NCBI GenBank assembly: GCA_006227965.1
Contig: SBFL01000127.1
Location: 1-5,683, forward strand
DNA from: Bacteroidota bacterium
Lineage (GTDB): Bacteria; Bacteroidota; Bacteroidia; Flavobacteriales; Flavobacteriaceae
Length of the DNA: 5,683 nt
Direction of reading: 5' to 3'
Part shown: positions 1-5,683 of the stretch, in pieces
Position numbering within the stretch: position 1 is the first letter of the stretch
Layout: each line of letters starts with the position of its first letter
Notes under the pieces: generated by a model
Seen by the model: the letters and a program-made list of their open reading frames with translations, nothing else
Told to the model about the DNA's origin: nothing
The model's database searches: none
Made by a program: the position numbers and the translations under genes

Positions 1-1848
1 TTCATGCCGGACAGCCTTAGAAAAGTGGTCCTTATGAATCCAACAGGGGAAATGGTTAATGACCTTCCTGAAGTGACCCTTCTTGCAGATACCGCCCAGA
101 GTTATCATAAAGTCAGTGCATACATCAATGATTCTTTCGTTGCAGAATTCCTGGATGTATACTTCCTGGCCCAGGTTTATCTGAAAAATAAAAACAAACT
201 GGACCGGATAGAACCGGCCTATATCGCCCTTACCAGCAACCAGGGAGGATTTGCCAAGACAGGGTTCTCCCTGCGTGACGGAGACACACACCTAATCAGG
301 CCAAATACGGCCTATGTGGACCTAACCGTATCACAGGCCACGGCACCTCCTGACAAGTTGATGTCCTTCACCCAGCTCTATCCTCACGAAATGGGCCATG
401 TCCTGTATCGAATGTTAAGCCCGGAGGACTCTGTGAACAACAATTCAAAGAGCGTAAATCTGCATTTTTTTTCCATTGTCACAGATTACGCCACGGCTTT
501 CAACGAAGGGTTTGCGGAACATATTGAGAACGTGTCCAGGAAATTCGAGCCGAATGCCGGGATCAAGGATGGTATCTACGAGGACATGGAAAGCATTGGG
601 AAATCGATGCCTCCAAATATAAGGGGCTTCAAACGGGATTTCATGATGCCCTTCAGGCTTGGGTATTATAAGGCCAGTATGTTGTTTTGGTATCAGAAAT
701 TTGAAGACTATAAGAGGCATATGCAGGCCTTCAGCGGAGACATCCGCTTTAAGAACACCGTCCTTTCCCTTTCTGATCCGGAAGACGAGATAACCTACAG
801 GAACTCGGGCGTTGAACTGGATAAGGAGTCGACTCGGAACTATGTTCAGATGCTGGCAACAGAAGGGGTGGTAAGCGCGTTCCTGACCCGCCTTTCCACG
901 GGAGATCTGTCTCACCATTACCTGGAACCTTCTTTTTACCGTCCGTTCTTAATTGACAGCACCCATTTCTCCAGACCGCCACAGGAACTATTCAGTCCTG
1001 TGAAAAACCAATTCCTCAAGTACATCCATGTACTTCACAACTATGTTGTGCTCAACAATTCGCCAAATGCACAACTGACCGATTTCATCGATGGGTACAT
1101 AAATGCCTTTCCTTCCGAGGCATCTTCTGTTGAAGAGCTCTTTGAATCAGTCCTGGGGCTGCCCTATTTGGGGAAGGTCCCTCCTCCCCTGTGGCTCCTG
1201 GTAAAAGACCACCCCCACCGCCTGCTGGTCTTCGACCCTTTTGACGCCATAACGGTCCCTCTGTATACCTTCGATTTGAATGCCGGAGAAGTTGAGGACT
1301 TCCGCACTATTGAGGGGTTTGCGAGGGCCGATGCGGAGAAAATTGTGAATTTCAGGCAGTCTCATGGTTTCTTTACAGATATGGAGCAGCTGGAAGGTAT
1401 CCCCGGGCTGTCCCAGGAGGCCATCGATAAAATCCTGTCAGCCGTACTTGATGAGGAATACCTGGAGCAAGAGCTGCAGGATTTTGAGCCCAGATTAAGC
1501 ATTCAGGGTCTTATTGCAGCTCCCCTGAAACGCCTTCTCCTTCGGGCGGGCCTGTATTTTATCCTGCTGTTCGCTATGATCCAGGCCCTGGTTAGAAAAT
1601 ACCGTGCTTCCGGCAGGAAGTTGGCCGTACTTTTTTTTAAGTACTTTCTTTTATGGCTCTCATTTATTATTGCGGGTCTTATGGCTGTTCTGTTAGAAGC
1701 AGGCTATGCCCCCCTTTATGTATTGGGATTCTCAGCAATATGGGCGGCCCTGGTTCTGTGGCTATACCGGGGCTCCCCTGTTAAAAGACAGCGCTCTCTT
1801 GCCTACATTGGTAGTATGTGCCTTTTGGTTTTGATTTCAGTCCTGTAG
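1..1848 (+). CDS. Putative membrane-anchored gluzincin-like zinc metallopeptidase with ComEA-type HhH domain (5' end probably outside window)
   Basis: The first in-frame ATG is at 4, but codon 1-3 is also open and no ribosome binding site can be seen, so the gene probably starts upstream. The visible N-terminus has no signal peptide, as expected if it is missing. Numbering from the ATG at 4 (614 residues), HEMGH lies at 128-132 and NEGFAE at 167-172. This fits the gluzincin pattern HExxH...NExxxE, with His128, His132 and Glu168 as likely zinc ligands and Glu129 as catalytic base. Residues about 424-480 match a ComEA-like helix-hairpin-helix domain (DLNAG start, IEGF and IPGL hairpins). Hydrophobic segments lie near 514-530, 541-563, 568-587 and 598-614. 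Basic loops RKYRASGRK and SPVKRQR favour an extracytoplasmic peptidase with these loops in the cytoplasm. The substrate is unknown and no named peptidase family is recognised. The metallopeptidase call is fairly sure; the role is not. Confidence 0.8.
   Translation, partial: FMPDSLRKVVLMNPTGEMVNDLPEVTLLADTAQSYHKVSAYINDSFVAEFLDVYFLAQVYLKNKNKLDRIEPAYIALTSNQGGFAKTGFSLRDGDTHLIRPNTAYVDLTVSQATAPPDKLMSFTQLYPHEMGHVLYRMLSPEDSVNNNSKSVNLHFFSIVTDYATAFNEGFAEHIENVSRKFEPNAGIKDGIYEDMESIGKSMPPNIRGFKRDFMMPFRLGYYKASMLFWYQKFEDYKRHMQAFSGDIRFKNTVLSLSDPEDEITYRNSGVELDKESTRNYVQMLATEGVVSAFLTRLSTGDLSHHYLEPSFYRPFLIDSTHFSRPPQELFSPVKNQFLKYIHVLHNYVVLNNSPNAQLTDFIDGYINAFPSEASSVEELFESVLGLPYLGKVPPPLWLLVKDHPHRLLVFDPFDAITVPLYTFDLNAGEVEDFRTIEGFARADAEKIVNFRQSHGFFTDMEQLEGIPGLSQEAIDKILSAVLDEEYLEQELQDFEPRLSIQGLIAAPLKRLLLRAGLYFILLFAMIQALVRKYRASGRKLAVLFFKYFLLWLSFIIAGLMAVLLEAGYAPLYVLGFSAIWAALVLWLYRGSPVKRQRSLAYIGSMCLLVLISVL
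1273..1449 (+). other. ComEA-like helix-hairpin-helix domain within the metallopeptidase
   Basis: Codons about 424-482 give DLNAGEVEDF, then RTIEGFARADAEKIVNFRQ, then HGFFTDMEQLEGIPGL and QEAIDKIL. This follows the ComEA/competence repeat pattern: 'LNxA..EL..lPGi....A..Ii.yR...G.F....dL..v.Gi....l..I'. In known proteins the fold binds DNA backbone or acts as a protein-interaction module. It lies directly before the membrane segments. DNA binding here is inference only. Confidence 0.7.
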
Positions 1849-1860
1849 GTGAGTAGGTGA
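1846..1860 (+). repeat. Short tandem repeat TAGGTGA overlapping the metallopeptidase stop codon
   Basis: TAGGTGA occurs at 1846-1852 and again at 1854-1860, separated by one base. The first copy contains the TAG stop codon of the metallopeptidase gene. The repeat is short and may be chance or a small duplication. Part of the second copy also forms one arm of an inverted repeat (AGGTGAC 1855-1861 with GTCACCT 1902-1908, loop of 40 bases). No T-tract follows, so I do not call a terminator. Confidence 0.4.
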
Positions 1861-1921
1861 CCTGCCTTAACCGGGCCTGCGCTTATAGCACCAAAAACGT
1901 CGTCACCTCCTTATGCGCTGA

Positions 1922-1987
1922 CTATCCCAAACGAAAACCGCTGTTTACTTCTATGAGCTGGGCGGTGATCCGGAGTTTGTTTCCGGC
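1922..1987 (-). pseudogene. Decayed continuation of the TolB/FlgO-like domain beyond the cyclase stop codon
   Basis: Reading on in the same minus-strand frame past the TAA at 1988-1990 gives AGNKLRITAQLIEVNSGFRL, then G and a TAG stop at 1922-1924. In intact adenylate cyclase/TolB/TPR proteins the segment EGSVR is followed by a residue such as Lys and then 'xGNKLRITAQLIEVNSGFHLWSE'. The 21 codons are therefore coding sequence that once belonged to the cyclase gene. The TAA is one base from a lysine codon (AAA). Beyond 1922 I see no further similarity, and the TPR half of the usual protein is absent. The comparison rests on remembered family sequences, not on a search. Confidence 0.75.
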
Positions 1988-2755
1988 TTAGCGCACACTT
2001 CCCTCAAGCAGGTGATTAACATTGAGCTGCTCTCCGATAACCTTCAGGTCCATGTTCTTTCCCTTAAAGGCAAAGGATGAGGTTCTGCCTATTACTTTAA
2101 GGTCGGGGACCTGAGCCAGCAGATTAATTATCTCCTCACTGATCCCGTCACTGAAGTATTCCTGCTCCGGGTCGCTGCTCATGTTGACAAATGGAAGGAC
2201 TGCGATGCTCTTCTCCTCGGGTTGATCCGTGGTTTCCTCCGCCCTGGCAATCTCCCCGCCTTCATAAAGCACCTGATATAATTTAATGGGCTCCTTTACA
2301 TTCTTGAGCTGTGTTGTCTGAACATAGCGGCTTTGAATGTCCGGTTTGTTGGATATGCTCTCACGGACCGCTTCTGTAACATAAATGCATCCTGCCTGAG
2401 CTGCGCCCTGAACCCTTGCCGCAATATTCACTCCGTCCCCAAAAACATCATCCCCGACAAACATGACCTCCGCCGAGTGAATTCCTATGCATAATTGATA
2501 TTCATCTGCCGCATGGCACGCTTCCATAATCTTTATTGCGGCGCGAACGGCATCGGATGCCGTATTGAATGATGCCATTACCCCATCTCCCAGTTCCTTT
2601 ATCCAACGACCATTGTAAGAATTGACTATCGGTTTGTGAATCCGGCGATTCTTATCAATAAGTTCCATGGTTCTCGGCTCATCCTTGCCCATCAAGGCCG
2701 TAAATCCGGCGATGTCTGTAAACATGATGGCGGCGAGCTGGTGGGTATCTGGCAT
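1988..2755 (-). CDS. Class III adenylate/guanylate cyclase with truncated TolB/FlgO-like C-terminal domain
   Basis: The 255-residue product has an N-terminal class III nucleotide cyclase domain (about 5-165) that would make a cyclic nucleotide, probably cAMP, from the NTP. FTDIAGFT at 12-19 supplies metal ligand Asp14 and KELGDGVMA at 53-61 supplies Asp57. FGDGVNIAAR at 105-114 carries the transition-state pair Asn110 and Arg114. Lys53 and Asp103 sit where adenine-selecting Lys and Asp are found in adenylate cyclases (alignment by eye), so ATP is the likelier substrate. The usual HSGE reads HSAE at 93-96. From about 182 the TolB/FlgO-like domain begins (SIAVLPFVNMSSDPEQEYFSD) and stops at EGSVR. 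Full-length relatives continue through this domain into TPR repeats and are more than twice as long. No signal peptide is visible. The ATG at 2755 has a weak AGAAGA five bases upstream. The cyclase half may still be active, or the whole may be a pseudogene. Confidence 0.85.
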   Translation of the reverse strand: MPDTHQLAAIMFTDIAGFTALMGKDEPRTMELIDKNRRIHKPIVNSYNGRWIKELGDGVMASFNTASDAVRAAIKIMEACHAADEYQLCIGIHSAEVMFVGDDVFGDGVNIAARVQGAAQAGCIYVTEAVRESISNKPDIQSRYVQTTQLKNVKEPIKLYQVLYEGGEIARAEETTDQPEEKSIAVLPFVNMSSDPEQEYFSDGISEEIINLLAQVPDLKVIGRTSSFAFKGKNMDLKVIGEQLNVNHLLEGSVR

Positions 2756-2776
2756 TATGTTCTTCTGGACTAATTT

Positions 2777-2784
2777 TAAATATA
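2777..2784 (-). promoter_or_regulatory. Possible Bacteroidota -7 promoter element for the cyclase gene
   Basis: On the minus strand this reads TATATTTA, matching seven of eight positions of the Bacteroidota -7 consensus TAnnTTTG. It ends 21 bases before the cyclase ATG at 2755, which would give a very short 5' leader. No TTG is seen at the expected -33 distance, and the surrounding sequence is AT-rich, so a chance match is quite possible. Confidence 0.25.
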
Positions 2785-2837
2785 CAACATTTTAAAGTGC
2801 GTATTGGTCACTGGTGAACGCTGTAAAAACCAGAAGT

Positions 2838-2862
2838 GTCAACGTATATTATATGTTTTGAC
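2838..2862. repeat. AT-rich imperfect inverted repeat upstream of the cyclase gene
   Basis: GTCAACGTATA (2838-2848) and TATATGTTTTGAC (2850-2862) are imperfect inverted copies; the outer GTCAA/TTGAC arms match exactly and the inner parts differ by a substitution and a two-base length difference. It lies about 85-105 bases before the cyclase start. It could be a protein-binding site. No T-tract and too little GC in the stem argue against an intrinsic terminator. Confidence 0.35.
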
Positions 2863-2872
2863 GTGCCTGCCA

Positions 2873-2890
2873 GGAATTAGAGTCTAATCC
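2873..2890. repeat. Near-perfect palindrome upstream of the cyclase gene
   Basis: ATTAGA (2876-2881) and TCTAAT (2883-2888) are exact inverted copies around a single central G, flanked by GG (2873-2874) and CC (2889-2890) that could extend the pairing past one bulged A. The compact dyad looks more like an operator than a terminator, since the arms are almost contiguous and no T-run follows on either strand. It lies 118 bases before the cyclase start and 184 bases beyond the receptor stop codon. Confidence 0.4.
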
Positions 2891-3074
2891 ATGAGGAATT
2901 TCACCTGTAAGATCAGAAAACGGTATCTCGCGGAAGGTCTGCAGGACAATCTGCTACAGGACCAGACAGCACGGAGGCGGGTCGGGAAAACTTTTTATCA
3001 GGGCACGAATTTAATAGCACACCAGGCACTACAGACGAGGAGTCTCAGTAAAAGCATTCCCCTCCGGTTGCACC

Positions 3075-5683
3075 CTATTTCATGAATTCATCGAATACAA
3101 GGGAAACGTAATAGACCTGCCCGATGAAGGTTGAACCGAAATTGGTTCGATAGTCACTACCCCCGATGTTGGTACCCCCCAGCTTGACCACAGTCTTAAA
3201 GGCGGGGATACGGTAATTGACCTGTGCATCAAGAAGGCCATAGGCAGGCATGGTAGCAGACCCGTAAGCCGACTCCCAGAAAAAGGAATCCTGATATCGG
3301 TAGTTCACCTGGAAGCCCAGCCTTTGGGTAAGCCTAGGGTTGCCAATCCCCAGAACATACCGGTTTTTAGGGGTGTTGAACTGGGTAAGGAATCCTTCGG
3401 GTTGTTCCCCGGAAAACGTAGTGTAGTTGTAATTGGCGGTAAGCACAAAATTATTGGGAAGATTGTAGGTAACCCCTATCCCAATGCCATAAGAGGTCAA
3501 TTCAGAGGGGGAATTGGCATTAGGAGCCCAAAATGTTCCTGCATCAATCTGCTGGCCCCGGCGTTCTGTGGCGACTTTGCTGTAGGCCCGAATCTGACCC
3601 AGAAAGTTGGAATACCAGGTGTGGTAAAAGTTCGCATCGATCAAAAGCTTCCCTGATATAATAGTGTTGTAGCCAATTTCGAAGGACTTCAGCTGTTCGG
3701 GTTCCAGATAGGAGACGTTTTCCGTTTCAAGAGTTACATTTCCAGGATTGGTAAGAATGGCGCCTGTAGTTGGGTCCAGGGTCCCTCCCTGGCTAACGAA
3801 ATCCTCATAAGACGCCTGGGTCCAGAGGCCCCCGTTGTAAATCCCGTAACGGGAACCCACTGTAGGTACACCCCCGACATTGATACCCCCGGGGGCAGGG
3901 AAGAAAATGAACTGCTGCAGCATGTCCGGAAACCGGAATCCCGTCTGGTAGTTAACCCGTAGATTGTTATCCGCATTCGGTGAATATACCAGGGAGATCC
4001 TTGGGGTAAACTGACCGTCAAAGTCAACCATCTTGTCATAGCGGATAGAGGCCGCCAAATTGAACTTTTCGGCTATGGTTTTTGAGATCTGGGTGTAGCC
4101 GCCAAAAATGTTTGTAAAAATCCTACCCGGCTCGCTGCCCGCCTCTGGGGCATCATCAAAGATAGTGCCTTTGCTGAACAGGCTGTACTGTCTGAAATTT
4201 CCCCCAACGATCACCTCGGCCCATTCCAGTTGACTGAAATGGTAATAGAACTCCGAATGCCAGATATTCGATTTGCTGAATAAAGAGGAGCCGGGAGGGT
4301 CTCCCTGATAATCCAGGGTCCTGATTTCACTGACCACGTCCTGGAAGGAGGGAACATATTGCCCAGTGGCGGGGTCGATCATGAAGCGGTCGGCATAGGT
4401 GCGTGCCGCAACGGGATCATTGGGGGCGACATTGGGGATGCCCCCCAAAAAAGCCGTTACATAGTCGGTTGCCCAACCCGTTCCATCTGCGCTGACCGTC
4501 GGGTTGAACCGCTCATTTACCAGGGCCCCCAGGACTCCTACATCATAGGTCTTGTCAATATTGGTAAGGGTAATGTAGCTTCTGACAAAGAAATCTGTTC
4601 CTTTCAGCTCCAGCTTGTAAAATTCAGATGAAAAATCCCGGTAGGCAAACTTGGTGTAGTCCTGACCCAGGGCACTCCCGCCGGCATACCTGTACAACCC
4701 GATCAATTCCAGATCATCATGGAACCTGTAGTGGAGTGACACATCCGCCTTCCGGGTTATGGCGTCATTATGGTCCAGCAGGGTAGCTTCTTTGATCCCT
4801 GTCCTTCGTAGGGTCCCAATCCCGAAAGCATTTATGGGAATGGGGGTTTCATCGCCATGAAGGTTCAATCCGTCAAAATTTGGGCTTCCGGAAAGGTCTG
4901 TCTGCGAATCGGGATTGTTCCGATCCGTAGTGTAGTCGTTGGCGGTCCAGTCCTCAGCTTGCAGGTAATGCAGGTTCACTTTGAAGGCAAATTTGTCGTT
5001 GAACACCTTCGCATAGCGAAGGCCATAGGTTCCCATGCCATAAGTCCCCCCGGCAGTCGAGCTGGTCAATCCCTGCTTGACCATTACACTCAATCCCGGA
5101 TACTCGAACGGGCTTTTGCTGTACATCAGCATGATGCCGTTAAATGCATTAGGTCCGTACAGGGCGGAAGCGGCACCGGGAATCAGCTCAACACTTTCCA
5201 TATCGAGTTCTGCCGGACCATTGATTGAACCCAGGTTGGTATTGATGGTCGGGTCTGCCGTATCCATCCCGTCGACCAGCTGTACGAACCGCGAGTTAAA
5301 CGGCGCGGCAAACCCGCGCGTATTGACCGAAGTAAGATTAATGCCTGAATTGGTCACCTGCACGCCCCTTAAATTAACAAGGGCATCATAAAAATCTGGT
5401 GCAGCTGCCTGTTCGATGGTTTGCAGGCTCATTTTCTCAATACTGACCGGTGATTTCAGGATTGGCTGCCTCAGACGCGATGCAGCCATCACCACTTCCT
5501 CACCAAGCATGGCTGCTTCCTTCAGGGCCAGATCAAGGGTTGTGTTTTCGTCATTTATCGTGATTTCTTCTGTCTGATATCCCAGATAGGAAAAAACAAC
5601 GGTAATTGGCGGAGATTGCTTTACCCTCAGATCATATGTGCCATCGCTATTGGTCGTGGTTCCCGACGTGCTGCCTTTAACTG
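3075..5683 (-). CDS. TonB-dependent outer-membrane receptor with carboxypeptidase-regulatory-like N-terminal domain (N-terminus outside window)
   Basis: The frame stays open from the TAG at 3075-3077 to the right edge, giving 868 visible residues; the ATG at 5510 is internal. Visible residues 1-58 form the end of a CarboxypepD_reg-like domain (SDGTYDLRV, VVFSYLGYQTEEITI, LDLALKEA). The plug follows at about 67-190, with a TRGF segment, VQLVDGMD and the plug-end pattern VELIPGAASALYGPNAFNGI at 164-183. The rest is a long beta-barrel rich in alternating aromatic strands, ending in VYYVSLVFDEFMK, so the C-terminal strand is complete. Such receptors import large or scarce substrates across the outer membrane using TonB-ExbBD energy. 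No SusD-like gene lies downstream, and the size and plug differ from typical SusC proteins, so a glycan role is not supported; the substrate is unknown. Signal peptide and TonB-contacting region would be upstream of the window. Confidence 0.93.
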   Translation of the reverse strand, partial: VKGSTSGTTTNSDGTYDLRVKQSPPITVVFSYLGYQTEEITINDENTTLDLALKEAAMLGEEVVMAASRLRQPILKSPVSIEKMSLQTIEQAAAPDFYDALVNLRGVQVTNSGINLTSVNTRGFAAPFNSRFVQLVDGMDTADPTINTNLGSINGPAELDMESVELIPGAASALYGPNAFNGIMLMYSKSPFEYPGLSVMVKQGLTSSTAGGTYGMGTYGLRYAKVFNDKFAFKVNLHYLQAEDWTANDYTTDRNNPDSQTDLSGSPNFDGLNLHGDETPIPINAFGIGTLRRTGIKEATLLDHNDAITRKADVSLHYRFHDDLELIGLYRYAGGSALGQDYTKFAYRDFSSEFYKLELKGTDFFVRSYITLTNIDKTYDVGVLGALVNERFNPTVSADGTGWATDYVTAFLGGIPNVAPNDPVAARTYADRFMIDPATGQYVPSFQDVVSEIRTLDYQGDPPGSSLFSKSNIWHSEFYYHFSQLEWAEVIVGGNFRQYSLFSKGTIFDDAPEAGSEPGRIFTNIFGGYTQISKTIAEKFNLAASIRYDKMVDFDGQFTPRISLVYSPNADNNLRVNYQTGFRFPDMLQQFIFFPAPGGINVGGVPTVGSRYGIYNGGLWTQASYEDFVSQGGTLDPTTGAILTNPGNVTLETENVSYLEPEQLKSFEIGYNTIISGKLLIDANFYHTWYSNFLGQIRAYSKVATERRGQQIDAGTFWAPNANSPSELTSYGIGIGVTYNLPNNFVLTANYNYTTFSGEQPEGFLTQFNTPKNRYVLGIGNPRLTQRLGFQVNYRYQDSFFWESAYGSATMPAYGLLDAQVNYRIPAFKTVVKLGGTNIGGSDYRTNFGSTFIGQVYYVSLVFDEFMK
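5511..5683 (-). other. CarboxypepD_reg-like domain at the visible N-terminus of the receptor
   Basis: Translating minus-strand codons upstream of the ATG at 5510 gives an uninterrupted 57-residue stretch. It includes GTTTNSDGTYDLRVKQSP, then ITVVFSYLGYQTEEITI, then NTTLDLALKEAA. The 'T.SDG.Y.L.V' and 'v.FSYlGY.t.ei.i' patterns are the hallmark of the small beta-sandwich that precedes the plug in many Bacteroidota TonB-dependent receptors. This shows the gene does not start at 5510. Confidence 0.88.

Larger units (their letters stand above)
2756..3074. other. 319-base intergenic gap between receptor 3' end and cyclase 5' end
   Basis: No convincing gene is present. A 64-codon plus-strand reading frame (2891-3085) runs into the 3' end of the receptor, has no recognisable domain and has no clear ribosome binding site, so I do not call it. 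Minus-strand frames are interrupted by several stops. No tRNA-like or terminator-like structure with a T-tract was seen after the receptor stop. The gap holds the two inverted repeats listed separately and the AT-rich leader of the cyclase gene. Confidence 0.6.

Noticed and set aside
445..918. Minus-strand reading frame of 157 codons inside the metallopeptidase gene
   Set aside because: It is fully antisense to a gene with clear zinc-site motifs, has no recognisable domain and reads as a shadow frame.
1855..1908. Inverted repeat AGGTGAC/GTCACCT considered as a terminator for the convergent genes
   Set aside because: The arms are only seven bases, the loop is 40 bases and no T-tract follows on either strand.
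1901..1912. Plus-strand CGTCACCTCCTT resembling the 3' end of 16S rRNA, or a strong Shine-Dalgarno sequence on the minus strand
   Set aside because: No other 16S sequence flanks it, and on the minus strand no open frame of useful length follows; the match is probably coincidental.
2808..2817. Small inverted repeat TCAC-TG-GTGA upstream of the cyclase gene
   Set aside because: Four-base arms are expected often by chance and no extension of the pairing is seen.
2891..3085. Plus-strand 64-codon reading frame in the gap between receptor and cyclase
   Set aside because: There is no recognisable domain, no clear ribosome binding site, and the frame ends inside the receptor gene on the opposite strand; chance is sufficient.
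3734..4039. Minus-strand reading frame of 101 codons in another frame of the receptor gene
   Set aside because: It lies wholly within the barrel coding region and its composition is that of an out-of-frame translation.
4857..5228. Plus-strand reading frame of 123 codons opposite the receptor gene
   Set aside because: It is antisense to the plug and early barrel, with no domain and no promoter or ribosome binding site evident.

Overview
The window looks like chromosomal DNA of a member of the Bacteroidota. The main evidence is a large TonB-dependent outer-membrane receptor with an N-terminal carboxypeptidase-regulatory-like domain, an arrangement typical of this phylum. The class III cyclase fused to a TolB/FlgO-like domain is also common there. 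Base composition is moderate and no genus can be named from the sequence alone. No rRNA, tRNA, CRISPR array, insertion sequence or phage gene was seen.

Layout. From the left edge to 1848 (+) runs a long gene for a putative membrane-anchored zinc metallopeptidase. It carries an HEMGH motif, a downstream NEGFAE motif, a ComEA-like helix-hairpin-helix domain and about four C-terminal membrane helices. Its reading frame is open at the window edge, so its true start is probably outside. Convergent to it, 1988-2755 (-) encodes a class III nucleotide cyclase followed by the start of a TolB/FlgO-like domain. That domain is cut by a stop codon, and the same frame beyond the stop (1925-1987) still reads as the continuation of the domain up to a second stop. 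The TPR half expected in this protein type is missing, so this locus is a broken or truncated gene. A 319-base gap (2756-3074) has no convincing gene but holds two inverted repeats upstream of the cyclase. From 3075 to the right edge (-) lies a TonB-dependent receptor whose N-terminus is outside the window; its frame continues well past the first ATG at 5510.

How the genes relate. The receptor and the cyclase are in tandem on the minus strand, but the gap between them is long and a shared transcript is not shown. The metallopeptidase is convergent and separately transcribed. The most informative signals are the recent-looking decay of the cyclase gene and the peptidase-HhH-membrane architecture. 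I found no convincing multi-gene novel system in the window.
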